Shown one piece after another: positions 1 to 8,331 of a stretch of 64,000 bases of DNA. Source of the stretch: Atopomonas sediminilitoris (GTDB lineage Bacteria; Pseudomonadota; Gammaproteobacteria; Pseudomonadales; Pseudomonadaceae). A program made the position numbers and the translations under genes. The stretch lies in the NCBI RefSeq assembly GCF_022601735.1, contig NZ_JAKUMM010000004.1, positions 124,001 through 188,000 on the forward strand, written 5' to 3'. The notes beneath the pieces were generated by a model. The model had not been told where the DNA came from. It saw only the letters and a list, made by a program, of their open reading frames with translations, and did not search any database. Numbering within the stretch: position 1 is the first letter of the stretch; each line of letters starts with the position of its first letter.

Positions 1-201
1 AAGACCGGCGAGTTGGCGTTGCTGTTGATCCGCATCTATCGCAGCTTGTATGCCTTGTTCGGTGGCCAACAGGCGGACATGCAGCACTTTTTGCGCACGG
101 CTAATCGCCATTTGAGTGCCGTGCCGCTGGAGCAGATGAAACAAGTCCAAGGCTTGGTCCGGGTGCTGGACTATCTCGACGCTATTCGCGCCAAGGTGTA
201 A
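1..201 (+). CDS. Xre/MbcA/ParS-type antitoxin, C-terminal fragment (cut by window edge)
   Basis: The reading frame is open from base 1 and ends in TAA at 199-201, so only the last 66 codons are present. The visible part resembles the toxin-binding C-terminal domain (DUF2384) of MbcA/ParS/Xre antitoxins: a short helical segment around IRIYRSLYALFGG, then a region ending in LDYLDAIRAKV. In this family the missing N-terminal half is a helix-turn-helix that represses the operon. The stop codon lies 3 bases before the RES toxin start, as expected for an antitoxin-toxin pair. The assignment rests mostly on this neighbour, because the DNA-binding half is outside the window. Confidence 0.75.
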   Translation, partial: KTGELALLLIRIYRSLYALFGGQQADMQHFLRTANRHLSAVPLEQMKQVQGLVRVLDYLDAIRAKV

Positions 202-204
202 TGC

Positions 205-969
205 ATGACAGTGGATAAGGATATCTGGCAGCTGTGCCACGGCGAGGACTCTATTCAGCGCATTCAAGGGTGCTTGTTCCGCGTCGTGGAAAGCCAGCGC
301 CAAGTCGCCACCATGAATTTGGTCGACAACCTTGAAGAGCAAGCCTTGCTGGAAGAACTGCTCGAAACCAGCAAGCCGCCAGTGCCCGAGGCGGCGAAGG
401 GGCTGCATTATTTATTACAGAGCCCGTTTCGTTATCCACCGCTGCTGTGGGGCTCACGCTTTGGTCGCACGCATGAGCCCAGTTTGTTTTATGGCGGCTT
501 GAGTCTCGATACGGCCTTGGCGGAAACGGCTTACTACCGCTTGTTGTTCTGGCAAGGCATGCAGACGCCACCGCCCAGTGGCTTGATCCGCTCTGAACAC
601 AGCTCTTTCGAGGTACGTTACGTGACGACGCGCGGCGTGCGTTTGCAGCACGAGCCGTTCACGCGTTGGCACGAGACCTTGGTCGATACCAGGCATTACC
701 AGCCTTGTCAGCACCTAGGCAGCGCCATGCGCGCCGCCGGGGTGCAGGCTTTTGAATATCACTCCGCTCGCTGCCCTAAGGGCGGGCTCAACGTGGCGTT
801 ATTTGCGCCAGAAGCTTTTCGCGATTCGCGTCCACGGCGCATAACAGCTTGGCTGTGCGAAACCAGTGCGCACTCGGTTGCGTTTAAAAAAGCGCAAGAG
901 CTGGGCGACCCTTTGCGCTTTTCGGTTGAGACTTTTTTGCGCGACGGTGAGCTGCCTCAGCCGGCGTAA
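205..969 (+). CDS. RES-domain toxin (NAD+-degrading toxin of a type II TA pair)
   Basis: 254 residues. RES toxins deplete cellular NAD+ by NAD phosphorolysis or glycohydrolysis. The fold's three hallmark residues can be placed: Arg near position 85 in WGSRFGR, Glu near 107 in DTALAETAYY, and Ser near 187 in FEYHSARCPKGG, followed by the hydrophobic strand LNVALF. The N-terminal ~75 residues are an extension seen in longer RES proteins. The ATG at 205 lies 3 bases after the antitoxin stop, so the two are probably translated together. No frameshift or internal stop is visible, so the toxin looks intact. The domain call is secure; activity is inferred from the family. Confidence 0.88.
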   Translation: MTVDKDIWQLCHGEDSIQRIQGCLFRVVESQRQVATMNLVDNLEEQALLEELLETSKPPVPEAAKGLHYLLQSPFRYPPLLWGSRFGRTHEPSLFYGGLSLDTALAETAYYRLLFWQGMQTPPPSGLIRSEHSSFEVRYVTTRGVRLQHEPFTRWHETLVDTRHYQPCQHLGSAMRAAGVQAFEYHSARCPKGGLNVALFAPEAFRDSRPRRITAWLCETSAHSVAFKKAQELGDPLRFSVETFLRDGELPQPA

Positions 970-1139
970 ACTCACCGTTTGCTCGCTCATTGCCCAGCGC
1001 ACCAACTATCGGTGGGTTTGCCGGCATGGCTGGTATTTTGGCCGCATCGAGCAAGCTGACGAAGCTTCAGCTTACTACCCTGACTCCGCTGCATTCATAA
1101 CGATAACAATCGCCTTCGGGCGCAATGCGGGAGTCAGCT

Positions 1140-2822
1140 ATGCCTCATTCTGTGTTTTATCGCGCCTTACTCGGTGGCGCATTGCTGCTGAGTAGCTTGC
1201 AAGCCTCAGCCAGCAGTCAAGTCGAGCAATACCAGCAAACTTGGCAACATCAAGCGCTCAGCCATCAACGCACACTGGATCTTGGCAGCCCACTGGGGCA
1301 GGCAAGTTTTTTACACTCACACAACGCCTACAACAGCACGCACTATCAAAATGCGGGCAGCTACTGGGACCCAAACCACACGCTAAGCTTGGGCGAGCAA
1401 CTCGATTTAGGGATGCGTGGTATTGAACTGGACGTGCACTACAGCGTTGCCAGCAACCTTAAGAAAGAGCTACTGCTGTGCCATGGACAAGACAACCACA
1501 CCGGCTGTAGTCCGTTTGATCGGCGCTTAAAAGATGGCCTTGCCGAGATCAGCACTTGGTTGCGCCAAGATCAGCATCGCGGCGAGGTCGTCCTGCTGTA
1601 TCTCGAAGACCACATGGATGGTCAATATGATCGCGCCTTAAGCGAGTTAAATGCCCAGTTAGGCGATTTGATTTACCAGCCCGGCAGCTGTAAATCGCTG
1701 CCGATGACCCTGACCCGTGCCGACGTGCTCAATGCGCATAAGCAAGTGCTGATTGTCGGTGGTAACTGTGCGCATGCGGGGTGGGCTGCCAATGTTTATA
1801 ACTATGGCTATCCCACCGATAACGACACCTTTCAGGCTTATCCCGCCTGCCGGACGGCGCGTTATGACACCGCGTATATCCAAAATAACTTGGTACGCAT
1901 TTACGAAGATCTCACCAATCTCAGTGCTGCTTTCGGTAACCCACCGCCGGCGATTGATGCGGCACGCATGCGTGATTTGACCCAGTGCGGTATTGGTCTG
2001 ATCGGTTTGGACAAGGTCAAACCGTTCGACAGCCGACTCGATGCGCATATTTGGAGCTGGGCAGTGAATGAGCCCAATGACTGGGGCGGCAACGAAGACT
2101 GCGCCCAGCAGCGCGGCGACGGTCGTTTCAATGATGTCAGTTGTTTTGCGCAAGCGTCGTTTGCCTGTTTGAGTACTGGCGGGCAATGGCGCGTTACCGC
2201 CAGTGCGGGCGTTTGGTCGCAAGGGCAGAGCGTTTGCCAGGCAGAGTTGGGTAGCGACTACCGTTTTGCGGTGCCGAAAAATGGCTTACAAAATACTCAG
2301 CTGATGCAAAGCAAATACAACCAAGGCTATGACGGGGTGGTTTGGTTGGCTTACAGCGATACCCAGCGCGAAGGCCAGTGGCAGCCCTTGGATCAACCGG
2401 TGGTCAAGCCGATGCCAAAGCCTGCGCCGACCTACCGCAAGTTAAAAAACGGGAAGGGCTACTGTCTTGATCTTGAAGGGCGTCGTACGGCAAACGGTAC
2501 CGAAATCCATCAGTGGAGTTGCCATGGCGCCGATAGCCAGCTGTGGTATCAGGATGAGCAAGGTCGTCTGCACAGCAAGATGAACCCTAACCAATGCGTG
2601 GATGTCAGCGGTTCGGGCACCGGCAAGGGCACGCGCATTGTGCTTTGGGCCTGCCATGATGGCGCGAACCAACGCTGGCAGCGTGGCAGTAACAACTCGC
2701 TACGCCCCGCGCACGCCACGGGTATGGCGTTAGATATCAAAGATCCGTTTTGGGGCCGTGGCCAGCGCGCGCACCTGTGGAACTACCACGGTGGCGCGTC
2801 GCAGCAGTGGGTTTGGGAGTAA
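1140..2822 (+). CDS. Secreted PI-PLC X-domain phospholipase-like protein with C-terminal lectin modules
   Basis: 560 residues from the ATG at 1140, which has GGGAG six bases upstream; an ATG at 1125 lacks such a site. Residues 1-24 are a signal peptide ending ASA. Residues ~50-300 resemble the PI-PLC X domain: SHNAYNS with His61, and RGIELDVHY with Glu96, Asp98 and His100. Residues ~305-345 (WSWAVNEPN...EDC...FNDVSCF...FAC) and ~346-420 (GQW...FAVPKN...VWLAYSD...GQW) look like the two halves of a C-type-lectin-like fold. Residues ~430-560 form a ricin-type beta-trefoil with QLW, QRW and QQW repeats. I infer an exported enzyme that binds glycans while cleaving a phosphodiester lipid headgroup. 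Substrate is unknown. It stands alone, followed by a terminator. Confidence 0.85.
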   Translation: MPHSVFYRALLGGALLLSSLQASASSQVEQYQQTWQHQALSHQRTLDLGSPLGQASFLHSHNAYNSTHYQNAGSYWDPNHTLSLGEQLDLGMRGIELDVHYSVASNLKKELLLCHGQDNHTGCSPFDRRLKDGLAEISTWLRQDQHRGEVVLLYLEDHMDGQYDRALSELNAQLGDLIYQPGSCKSLPMTLTRADVLNAHKQVLIVGGNCAHAGWAANVYNYGYPTDNDTFQAYPACRTARYDTAYIQNNLVRIYEDLTNLSAAFGNPPPAIDAARMRDLTQCGIGLIGLDKVKPFDSRLDAHIWSWAVNEPNDWGGNEDCAQQRGDGRFNDVSCFAQASFACLSTGGQWRVTASAGVWSQGQSVCQAELGSDYRFAVPKNGLQNTQLMQSKYNQGYDGVVWLAYSDTQREGQWQPLDQPVVKPMPKPAPTYRKLKNGKGYCLDLEGRRTANGTEIHQWSCHGADSQLWYQDEQGRLHSKMNPNQCVDVSGSGTGKGTRIVLWACHDGANQRWQRGSNNSLRPAHATGMALDIKDPFWGRGQRAHLWNYHGGASQQWVWE

Positions 2823-2865
2823 TTAAGCCCGCACTGCTTGGCGTTTGCGCCTGCTTAGCTTGAAC

Positions 2866-2903
2866 AAAACGCGCGCTGAAGCACGGTCAGCGCGCGTTTT
2901 TTC
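2866..2903. terminator. Bidirectional terminator between PLC-like gene and VOC gene
   Basis: A GC-rich hairpin (ACGCGCGCTGA paired with TCAGCGCGCGT, 7-base loop) has AAAA before it and six T after it. It can therefore end transcription of the convergent genes on both sides. Confidence 0.85.
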
Positions 2904-2910
2904 TCCCCGA

Positions 2911-3330
2911 TTAAACCGACTTAACCTCAGCCCCCGGGCCTAAGGGTTGGCCATAACTGAATTCGACATAATGGCCGGCAGGGTCGCGCACGCCGCAGTA
3001 GTAGCCCACCGGATACGGCTCATCGCGCGGCGGCCAAATCAGGCAACCTTGCGCTTGCGCCTTGCTGGCTATGGCATCTACCGCCGCGCGACTGTCTAAG
3101 GCAAAGCCGAAATGGCTGTAATCATCGTCCGCTAAGTGTTTTTGGGTGCCGCCGGGCATGATCACAAAAATAAAGGTGTGTTCTTTACCTGGTTCGGCCA
3201 TCCAGACGATGCGCGCCCCTTTGCCGGGCCGCTCATGCACGATGCGTAAACCGCAAAAGCTGCGATAAAACGCAATGCAGGCGTCTAAGTCCGGCACATG
3301 CAGGGCAATATGCGTTAGGGTCGGTAACAT
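2911..3330 (-). CDS. VOC-family (glyoxalase/dioxygenase fold) protein
   Basis: 139 residues from the ATG at 3330, which has AAGGA eight bases upstream; the longer reading to 3360 lacks one. The sequence starts THIALHVPDLDACIAFY, the usual first beta-alpha-beta unit of the vicinal oxygen chelate fold. Later come SHFGFALD and, near the end, RDPAGHYVEFSYG, where VOC proteins place their second set of metal ligands. It is divergent from glutathione reductase across 96 bases. I recall the same pairing at the P. aeruginosa gor locus, which suggests a glutathione-linked detoxification role. It is not a canonical GloA, so the substrate is open. Confidence 0.8.
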   Translation of the reverse strand: MLPTLTHIALHVPDLDACIAFYRSFCGLRIVHERPGKGARIVWMAEPGKEHTFIFVIMPGGTQKHLADDDYSHFGFALDSRAAVDAIASKAQAQGCLIWPPRDEPYPVGYYCGVRDPAGHYVEFSYGQPLGPGAEVKSV

Positions 3331-3426
3331 TGGCTTATCCTTGCACTCAATAGCGAACACCTACGTGAGTAAAGCAAACCTGCGCGGCTAAGTGCCGTGT
3401 GAGCGATAAACGTCGACGGGGGCAGC

Positions 3427-4782
3427 ATGGCTTTTGATTTTGATTTGGTAGTGATCGGCGCAGGCTCCGGTGGCGTGCGCTGCGCGCGTTTTGCCGCCGG
3501 CTTTGGGGCCAAAGTGGCGGTGATTGAGAGCCGTTATTTAGGCGGCACCTGCGTGAATGTTGGCTGTGTGCCGAAAAAACTGTTGGTGTATGGCGCGCAT
3601 GTGCGTGAAGAACTGCAGCTGGCGCGTGACTACGGCTGGGCTGTAGAGGCGGGCGAGGTAGATTGGCCTGAGTTGATCGCCAGAAAAAACACCGAAATTG
3701 AGCGCCTGAATGGCGTTTATCGGCGCTTATTAGAAGGCAGTGGCGTGACGCTCGTTGAAGGGCATGGTCGACTGCTGGATGCGCACCGCGTGCAGGTGGG
3801 TGATCAAACCCTAAGCGCCGAGCGTATTTTGCTGGCGCCCGGTGGTTGGCCGCAGGTGCCGGATATTCCTGGTCGTGAGCTGGCGATTACCTCCAACGAT
3901 GCCTTCTATTTGCCCAAGCTTCCTAAGCGTGTCTTGGTGGTGGGCGGTGGCTACATCGCGGTGGAGTTCGCCTCGATTTTTCACGGCATGGGCGCACAAA
4001 CCACCTTAAGTTATCGCGGCGATTTGTTCTTGCGTGGCTTCGACAGCGCCTTGCGTCAGCAGTTGCGCGAAGAATTCCGCCACAAGGGCATTACGCTGGA
4101 GTTCAACAGCCATGTCAGCGAAATCCGCCGTGGGCCCAATGATGAACGCTTAGTGACCCTGGCCGATGGCCGCGTACTCACCGTCGATTGCGTGTTTTAT
4201 GCCACCGGCCGTCGGCCGATGCTGGATGACTTAGGTCTGGAAAACACTCAGGTTGCGTTGAATGAGCGTGGCTTTATCGCCGTGGATGCGCACTATCAAA
4301 CGGCGGAGCCGTCTATCTACGCCATCGGCGATGTGATCGGGCGCATGGCGCTCACCCCAGTTGCCTTGGCTGAAGGCATGGCGGTAGCGCGGCAGTTATA
4401 TCAGCCTGCTGAGTTTGTCGCGGTCGATTACGACAACATTCCCACGGCCGTGTTTAGTTTGCCCAATATGGCCACCGTGGGTTTGACCGAAGAGCAGGCG
4501 CAAGCACAAGGGCTTAACATTAAGGTATTCCAAAGTCGTTTTCGCCCGATGAAGCTTTCTTTCAGCGATAGCCCAGAAAAAACCTTGATGAAGCTAGTCG
4601 TCGATGCTGACAGCGATCGCGTACTTGGCTGCCACATGCTTGGACCTGAGGCGGCTGAAATCGTGCAGGGGCTGGCGGTGGCGATCAAGGCGGGCGCGAC
4701 CAAGGCGGTGTTCGACCAGACGTTAGGTATTCACCCCAGTGCTGCCGAAGAGTTTGTCACCATGCGCCAGCCGGTGGCTTAA
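3427..4782 (+). CDS. gor: Glutathione-disulfide reductase
   Basis: 451 residues, the normal family length. This FAD enzyme uses NADPH to reduce oxidised glutathione in the cytoplasm. Visible features are the FAD-binding GAGSGG at residues 11-16; the redox-active pair in [13 protein letters not shown] (Cys42 and Cys47); the second nucleotide-binding motif [11 protein letters not shown]; the FAD motif [10 protein letters not shown]; and the C-terminal GIHPSAAEE with the active-site His near 436. The neighbouring divergent VOC protein may use the glutathione pool that this enzyme maintains. A terminator follows. Confidence 0.96.
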   Translation: MAFDFDLVVIGAGSGGVRCARFAAGFGAKVAVIESRYLGGTCVNVGCVPKKLLVYGAHVREELQLARDYGWAVEAGEVDWPELIARKNTEIERLNGVYRRLLEGSGVTLVEGHGRLLDAHRVQVGDQTLSAERILLAPGGWPQVPDIPGRELAITSNDAFYLPKLPKRVLVVGGGYIAVEFASIFHGMGAQTTLSYRGDLFLRGFDSALRQQLREEFRHKGITLEFNSHVSEIRRGPNDERLVTLADGRVLTVDCVFYATGRRPMLDDLGLENTQVALNERGFIAVDAHYQTAEPSIYAIGDVIGRMALTPVALAEGMAVARQLYQPAEFVAVDYDNIPTAVFSLPNMATVGLTEEQAQAQGLNIKVFQSRFRPMKLSFSDSPEKTLMKLVVDADSDRVLGCHMLGPEAAEIVQGLAVAIKAGATKAVFDQTLGIHPSAAEEFVTMRQPVA

Positions 4783-4803
4783 ACCGTTATACTGCACGCC
4801 TTT

Positions 4804-4830
4804 AAAGCCCACAGCTTGCTGTGGGCTTTT
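4804..4830 (+). terminator. Terminator after gor
   Basis: The hairpin AAAGCCCACAG / CTGTGGGCTTT has a 4-5 base loop and ends in a T run. It sits 21 bases after the gor stop codon and ahead of the TRIC gene, which has its own ribosome binding site. Confidence 0.85.
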
Positions 4831-4849
4831 GATTTTTAGGAATGAGACA

Positions 4850-5491
4850 GTGAACGAATCAACCTTGTTTTATCTGAGCGATCTCTTCGGCGTGGCGGTG
4901 TTTGCGATCACCGGCGCACTGATGGCCGGTCGTAAATCGATGGATATTTTCGGTGTGCTGGTGGTGGCTTTTATCACTGCATTGGGCGGCGGCACGTTGC
5001 GCGATGTGATTTTAGATAAGCAGCCGATCAGCTGGATTGGCGATGAAACCTATCTGGCAGTGGTCACCTTGGCGGCGCTCGGTACGGTGATTTGGGTGCG
5101 CATGACGCGGCCCATCCACGAACTGGGCTTACAACTCGCCGATGCCTTTGGTTTGGCGGTGTTTACGGTGATCGGCACGCAAGTCGCACTGGCGCACCAA
5201 GTGCCGGTCAGCGCGGTGGTGATCTTAGGGGTTATGACGGGTGTGGCCGGCGGCGTGATCCGCGACATGGTATGCAACGACATTCCGCTGATCTTCCATA
5301 AAGAACTGTATGCCACACCCTGCATTTTGGGTTCGCTGACGTATTTGGGCCTTGAGGCGTTGCAGGTTGGTGAAACGGTCGAAGTGCTAGCGGCGATGGC
5401 GGTGGTGTTGGTTGTGCGCTTGGGGGCCATTTACTGGCACTGGCACTTGCCGCGCTTTCATTTGCTCGATCGTGACGAGCTACAGGATTGA
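4850..5491 (+). CDS. TRIC-type trimeric cation channel family membrane protein (UPF0126/YicG)
   Basis: 213 residues from a GTG at 4850, chosen because TAGGA lies eight bases upstream and the protein then starts directly before its first membrane segment; the longer upstream reading runs back into gor. About seven hydrophobic segments are visible. The two halves repeat each other, each with a glycine-rich motif (GGGTLRD and GGVIRD) where TRIC channels have a kinked helix. Bacterial TRIC proteins are small homotrimeric cation channels; physiological ion and role in this organism are unknown. It is monocistronic and converges on the DoxX gene. Confidence 0.85.
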   Translation: MNESTLFYLSDLFGVAVFAITGALMAGRKSMDIFGVLVVAFITALGGGTLRDVILDKQPISWIGDETYLAVVTLAALGTVIWVRMTRPIHELGLQLADAFGLAVFTVIGTQVALAHQVPVSAVVILGVMTGVAGGVIRDMVCNDIPLIFHKELYATPCILGSLTYLGLEALQVGETVEVLAAMAVVLVVRLGAIYWHWHLPRFHLLDRDELQD

Positions 5492-5524
5492 GCTGGGCTT
5501 TAAGCGGGTTGTTAAGCTGGCTTG

Positions 5525-5550
5525 AACTGAGCAGCTGAAGCTGCTCAGTT
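5525..5550. terminator. Inverted repeat between convergent genes
   Basis: Perfect 11-base arms (AACTGAGCAGC and GCTGCTCAGTT) flank a TGAA loop. It sits between the convergent TRIC and DoxX genes. There is no long T run, so it is either an atypical bidirectional terminator or an mRNA 3'-end stabiliser. A partial third copy of one arm (GCTGCTCGGTT) follows directly. Confidence 0.55.
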
Positions 5551-5572
5551 GATGCTGCTCGGTTGATAGGGT

Positions 5573-6073
5573 TTATTGAAACCGCCGAGCTATCAGGTGG
5601 TCGATGGCGAGCACCCCCGGGCCACGACTGATCAGCCACAGCAATACCGCCGCCCACACGCCATGGGTGGCATACGCCCCGGGGTAGACGAAGACCTGAA
5701 TCACCAGCGTCATACCCAGCAAGGCCAGACTTGAGAAGCGTGTGGCCAAGCCCAGCAAAATCAAGATTGGGAACAGGTGCTCTGCCACGGTCGCCATGTA
5801 AGCGGCCAACTCTACCGGCAACAGCGGCACTTGGTATTCGTCGGCAAATAACGCCAAGGTAAAAGGTGCCAAGCTGGGCATGCCGAGCTCAAAGGTGCCG
5901 TCGACCAGGTTGATGGCAAAGCCTTGGATCTTAGTTTGCCCAGACTGCCAAAACACCGCCGCAATGGAAAACCGCGCAAGCAGGGCCGTGAGGCTGTGCG
6001 GTAGGTGCGACAGGGTATCGACCAGCTGTTGGGTGAGCCGTACCAGCGCATTAGGTGAGTGATTAAGGTGCAT
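5573..6073 (-). CDS. DoxX-family membrane protein, last gene of bufferin operon
   Basis: 166 residues with GAGGG upstream of the ATG at 6073. Four hydrophobic segments of the DoxX fold are visible: roughly residues 24-45, 80-105, 110-130 and 133-155, the first containing ARFSIAAVFWQSGQTK. It follows bufC by 22 bases, so it should be on the same mRNA. DoxX-type proteins often accompany DUF2282/DUF692/DUF2063 genes. Its role is not established; quinone-linked redox chemistry or handling of the modified peptide are guesses. The gene is intact. Confidence 0.85.
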   Translation of the reverse strand: MHLNHSPNALVRLTQQLVDTLSHLPHSLTALLARFSIAAVFWQSGQTKIQGFAINLVDGTFELGMPSLAPFTLALFADEYQVPLLPVELAAYMATVAEHLFPILILLGLATRFSSLALLGMTLVIQVFVYPGAYATHGVWAAVLLWLISRGPGVLAIDHLIARRFQ

Positions 6074-6095
6074 AAATCAGCCCTCGGAGTAGGGG

Positions 6096-6857
6096 TTAAC
6101 GTGTGTGCGACGCTTGCTGCACGCCGACAATGCTGTGTTGGCGCAGCAGCAGACTAAGGGTTTGCGTCAGGTCAAAGTGGCTGTCTTGCGCGAGGGCTTG
6201 CTGCCAAGCTTGTGCCAAGGTATTGCCGCGCTGCAGGCAGGTGATGAACTGCGCGCCGCTGGTATTTATTGGGGTGACTTCAACGGCCAGCTGCGGACGC
6301 GTCAGTAAGGCTTGTTCCGGTTGCTGGGTGTTGATCTGGCTGAGTTCGCCGTGGCCTTGGTGCGCCGCCCAAATGGATACGGCGGCAAAGTTGCCTTGAT
6401 GCACGCTGAGCGCGGGGTGCAGGCGCAAGCCGCTGTGCGCCAGCGCGTGTTCATCAGTCAGCAATGCACTGAGTTCGTCACTGGCCATCGGCGCGGCATC
6501 GGCCGCATGCAAGCTTTGCAGGTAGGCAAACTCTAAACGGGCGACATCCGCCAGATAAGGCACGCTCGCAGCCGGCGCGAAGTGTTCAATAAAGTCGGCA
6601 AAGCCAGCGCCGTAGCCGGTCAACACGGGGCCGTTGGGTGGCGACTGGCGAATAAACACCTGCGCCATAGCGCGAAAAAATTCTTCACCAACCAGCGTTT
6701 GCGTTACCGGGAAGGTGTCGGCCAAGGCATCGCTGAGTGAGCTGATGACGTTATTGCGGTACACCGCAAAGCGCCGCGTGCTGGGTGTCTGGCAGGTTGC
6801 CGGCGTGCCGCTGTCAGGGTCCAACAGCGCTTGGGCGAAAGTCGCTTGCGACGTCAT
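6096..6857 (-). CDS. bufC: BufC/HvfC-type MNIO partner protein (DUF2063)
   Basis: 253 residues. The ATG at 6857 overlaps the bufB stop as ATGA, which fixes the start. The N-terminal ~95 residues match the putative DNA-binding-like DUF2063 domain ([24 protein letters not shown]...LVGEEFF), and [12 protein letters not shown] lies in the following helical part. In characterised systems this family is the partner of the MNIO enzyme: it recruits the precursor peptide and is needed for cysteine modification. Translational coupling to bufB here supports a 1:1 complex. Assignment to the family is strong. The exact modification made by this pair is inferred. Confidence 0.88.
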   Translation of the reverse strand: MTSQATFAQALLDPDSGTPATCQTPSTRRFAVYRNNVISSLSDALADTFPVTQTLVGEEFFRAMAQVFIRQSPPNGPVLTGYGAGFADFIEHFAPAASVPYLADVARLEFAYLQSLHAADAAPMASDELSALLTDEHALAHSGLRLHPALSVHQGNFAAVSIWAAHQGHGELSQINTQQPEQALLTRPQLAVEVTPINTSGAQFITCLQRGNTLAQAWQQALAQDSHFDLTQTLSLLLRQHSIVGVQQASHTR

Positions 6858-7783
6858 GCGCGGATCCCCTGCGGTTTGGCAGCACAGGTGTGCAGACAGT
6901 GTTCGGCGTGTTCGGCTTCGCTCAATAAGCGCTCGAGACTGGGCACGTCGTTGTCCCACTCAATCAGGGTGGCCTTGGGGCCGATTTGGTGCAGAACTTC
7001 GAGATACAGCTTCCACACGCTGTCGGCGACGGGCGCGCCGTGATGATCAATCAATAAGCGCTCGCCAAGATCATCAGTATCCTCGGCAAAGCCCGCTAAG
7101 TGGATTTCGCCGACGGCCCACAAGGGCAGCTCGTCGAGATACGCGCGCGCATTCCAATGATGGTTAATGCACGAGACATACACGTTGTTCACGTCCAGCA
7201 GCAAACCGCAGCCGCTGCGCTTAATCACTTCGCGGACAAACATCGCCTCAGGGATTGTGCTGTCGGTGAACTGCACGTAGGTGGCAGGGTTCTCCAGCAA
7301 AATAGGCTGTTTGAGCGCTGTTTGTACTTGATCAATATGCTCACAGACCCGCGCCAAGCTGTGCTCGTCGTAGCGCAGGGGGAGTAAGTCGTTGTAAAAA
7401 TTCTCGCCGTGGCTAGACCACGCCAAGTGTTCGGAAAACTGCGTTGGTTGGTAACGATCGACCAATTGCGCGATGGCGCTTAGATGCTTGGCATTCAGGG
7501 CTGACTCGCCGCCGATAGACAAGCCAACGCCGTGCATAGACAGCGGGTATTCGGCACGAATAGCGCTTAAGTAGTGGTGCAAGGGGCCGCCGGCGACCAG
7601 ATAGTTTTCGGCGTGCACTTCAAAAAAGCCAACGCACGGTTGCTGCTCAAGTACCGACTTAAAATGTTGTGGCTTTAAGCCGATGCCCGCGTGCGGGGGC
7701 AAGGTTGCACAGGGCGTGGCGGCGGGTAAGCACGCCGCGCCCGTGTGCTGGCCGATGGCTGCGGGATGGATGAAGTCAGTCAT
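6854..7783 (-). CDS. bufB: BufB/HvfB-type MNIO enzyme (DUF692), RiPP-modifying iron oxygenase
   Basis: 309 residues. DUF692/MNIO proteins are TIM barrels holding two or three iron ions that use O2 to convert peptide cysteines into heterocycles. The conserved ligand segments are all present in order: [61 protein letters not shown] and LIEWDNDVP. The start lies 12 bases after the bufA stop. No truncation is seen. The substrate is most likely the DUF2282 peptide directly upstream. Confidence in the family is very high; the product chemistry is inferred from bufferin-type relatives. Confidence 0.93.
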   Translation of the reverse strand: MTDFIHPAAIGQHTGAACLPAATPCATLPPHAGIGLKPQHFKSVLEQQPCVGFFEVHAENYLVAGGPLHHYLSAIRAEYPLSMHGVGLSIGGESALNAKHLSAIAQLVDRYQPTQFSEHLAWSSHGENFYNDLLPLRYDEHSLARVCEHIDQVQTALKQPILLENPATYVQFTDSTIPEAMFVREVIKRSGCGLLLDVNNVYVSCINHHWNARAYLDELPLWAVGEIHLAGFAEDTDDLGERLLIDHHGAPVADSVWKLYLEVLHQIGPKATLIEWDNDVPSLERLLSEAEHAEHCLHTCAAKPQGIRA

Positions 7784-7795
7784 CAGCCGTAACCG

Positions 7796-8110
7796 TTAAG
7801 AGCTGGCTTTTTCTTTGAAGGCCATCAGCTGACCAAAGCCAGTCTCGGAGGTAGCCGAGGTGGTTTGCTCGCAAGTGCCCTTGGGTACGTATTTCCAAGC
7901 GTTGCCTTGGTAGTCAATCTTGCTGGTGCCCGCACAGGTGGTGCCAGGGCCGGCGGCGCAATCGTTCTTACCTTTCAGGCTGATGCCGTAGCAGCGCTCA
8001 TTATCACCGGCCGCTTGGGCAGTCAGTGGTGCAGCGGTCAACGCCATGGCTGAGCTCAAAGCCAGAGCCAGACTAGCGGCGGACAGGGTAGCGGTGGTTG
8101 CTTTGCTCAT
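7796..8110 (-). CDS. bufA: Bufferin-type RiPP precursor (DUF2282), exported copper-binding peptide candidate
   Basis: 104 residues with GGAG upstream of the ATG. An N-terminal signal peptide (about residues 1-34, ending AQAAG) is followed by a DUF2282 core with exactly four cysteines: Cys40 (ERCYG), Cys51 (KNDCA), Cys59 (TTCAGTS) and Cys80 (KGTCE). The [10 protein letters not shown] segment is typical of the family. In characterised bufferins some of these cysteines become thiooxazoles that bind copper in the periplasm. The C-terminal ~20 residues are polar. It heads the operon bufA-bufB-bufC-doxX. I see no leader peptide other than the signal sequence, which is normal for this unusually long RiPP class. 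Confidence 0.9.
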   Translation of the reverse strand: MSKATTATLSAASLALALSSAMALTAAPLTAQAAGDNERCYGISLKGKNDCAAGPGTTCAGTSKIDYQGNAWKYVPKGTCEQTTSATSETGFGQLMAFKEKASS

Positions 8111-8177
8111 CGGTGTATCTCCATCTATGAATAAGCCCGACTGGGCGTTGAAGGCACTGTTGCGCCGTACCCCCTAG

Positions 8178-8204
8178 AGACGGGCCCACGAATGGGTTGT
8201 TACA
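8178..8204 (-). promoter_or_regulatory. ECF-sigma-like promoter for the bufferin operon
   Basis: Read on the minus strand, TGTAAC (8204-8199) and CGTCT (8182-8178) are separated by exactly 16 bases. This layout matches the general ECF-sigma promoter signature of an AAC-type -35 and a CGTC-type -10. The expected transcript would start near 8170 and carry a ~60-base leader before the bufA ATG at 8110. No ECF sigma gene is in the window. The match is by eye only. Confidence 0.5.
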
Positions 8205-8245
8205 ACCGAGGTTTAATTATTTTTAAATCGCTGCAGTTTTTCGGT

Positions 8246-8331
8246 CTGCACTGACGACGTGCACTGACGATCTGCATTTAAACCAGTGCTTGGACCAGCA
8301 CTTAGACCTGAACTTAGACCTGCGCTAGATG
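8246..8331. repeat. Degenerate 12-bp direct-repeat array
   Basis: TGCACTGACGA occurs at 8247-8257 and 8260-8270. Five adjacent 12-base units then follow from 8272: CTGCATTTAAAC, CAGTGCTTGGAC, CAGCACTTAGAC, CTGAACTTAGAC and CTGCGCTAGATG. The array crosses the stop codon of the DJ-1-like gene and ends about 40 bases upstream of the ECF-like promoter of bufA. Its function is unknown. Confidence 0.6.

Noticed and set aside
1659..2222. 187-codon minus-strand frame in the PLC-like gene
   Set aside because: Antisense shadow; the plus-strand frame has signal peptide, PLC and lectin motifs.
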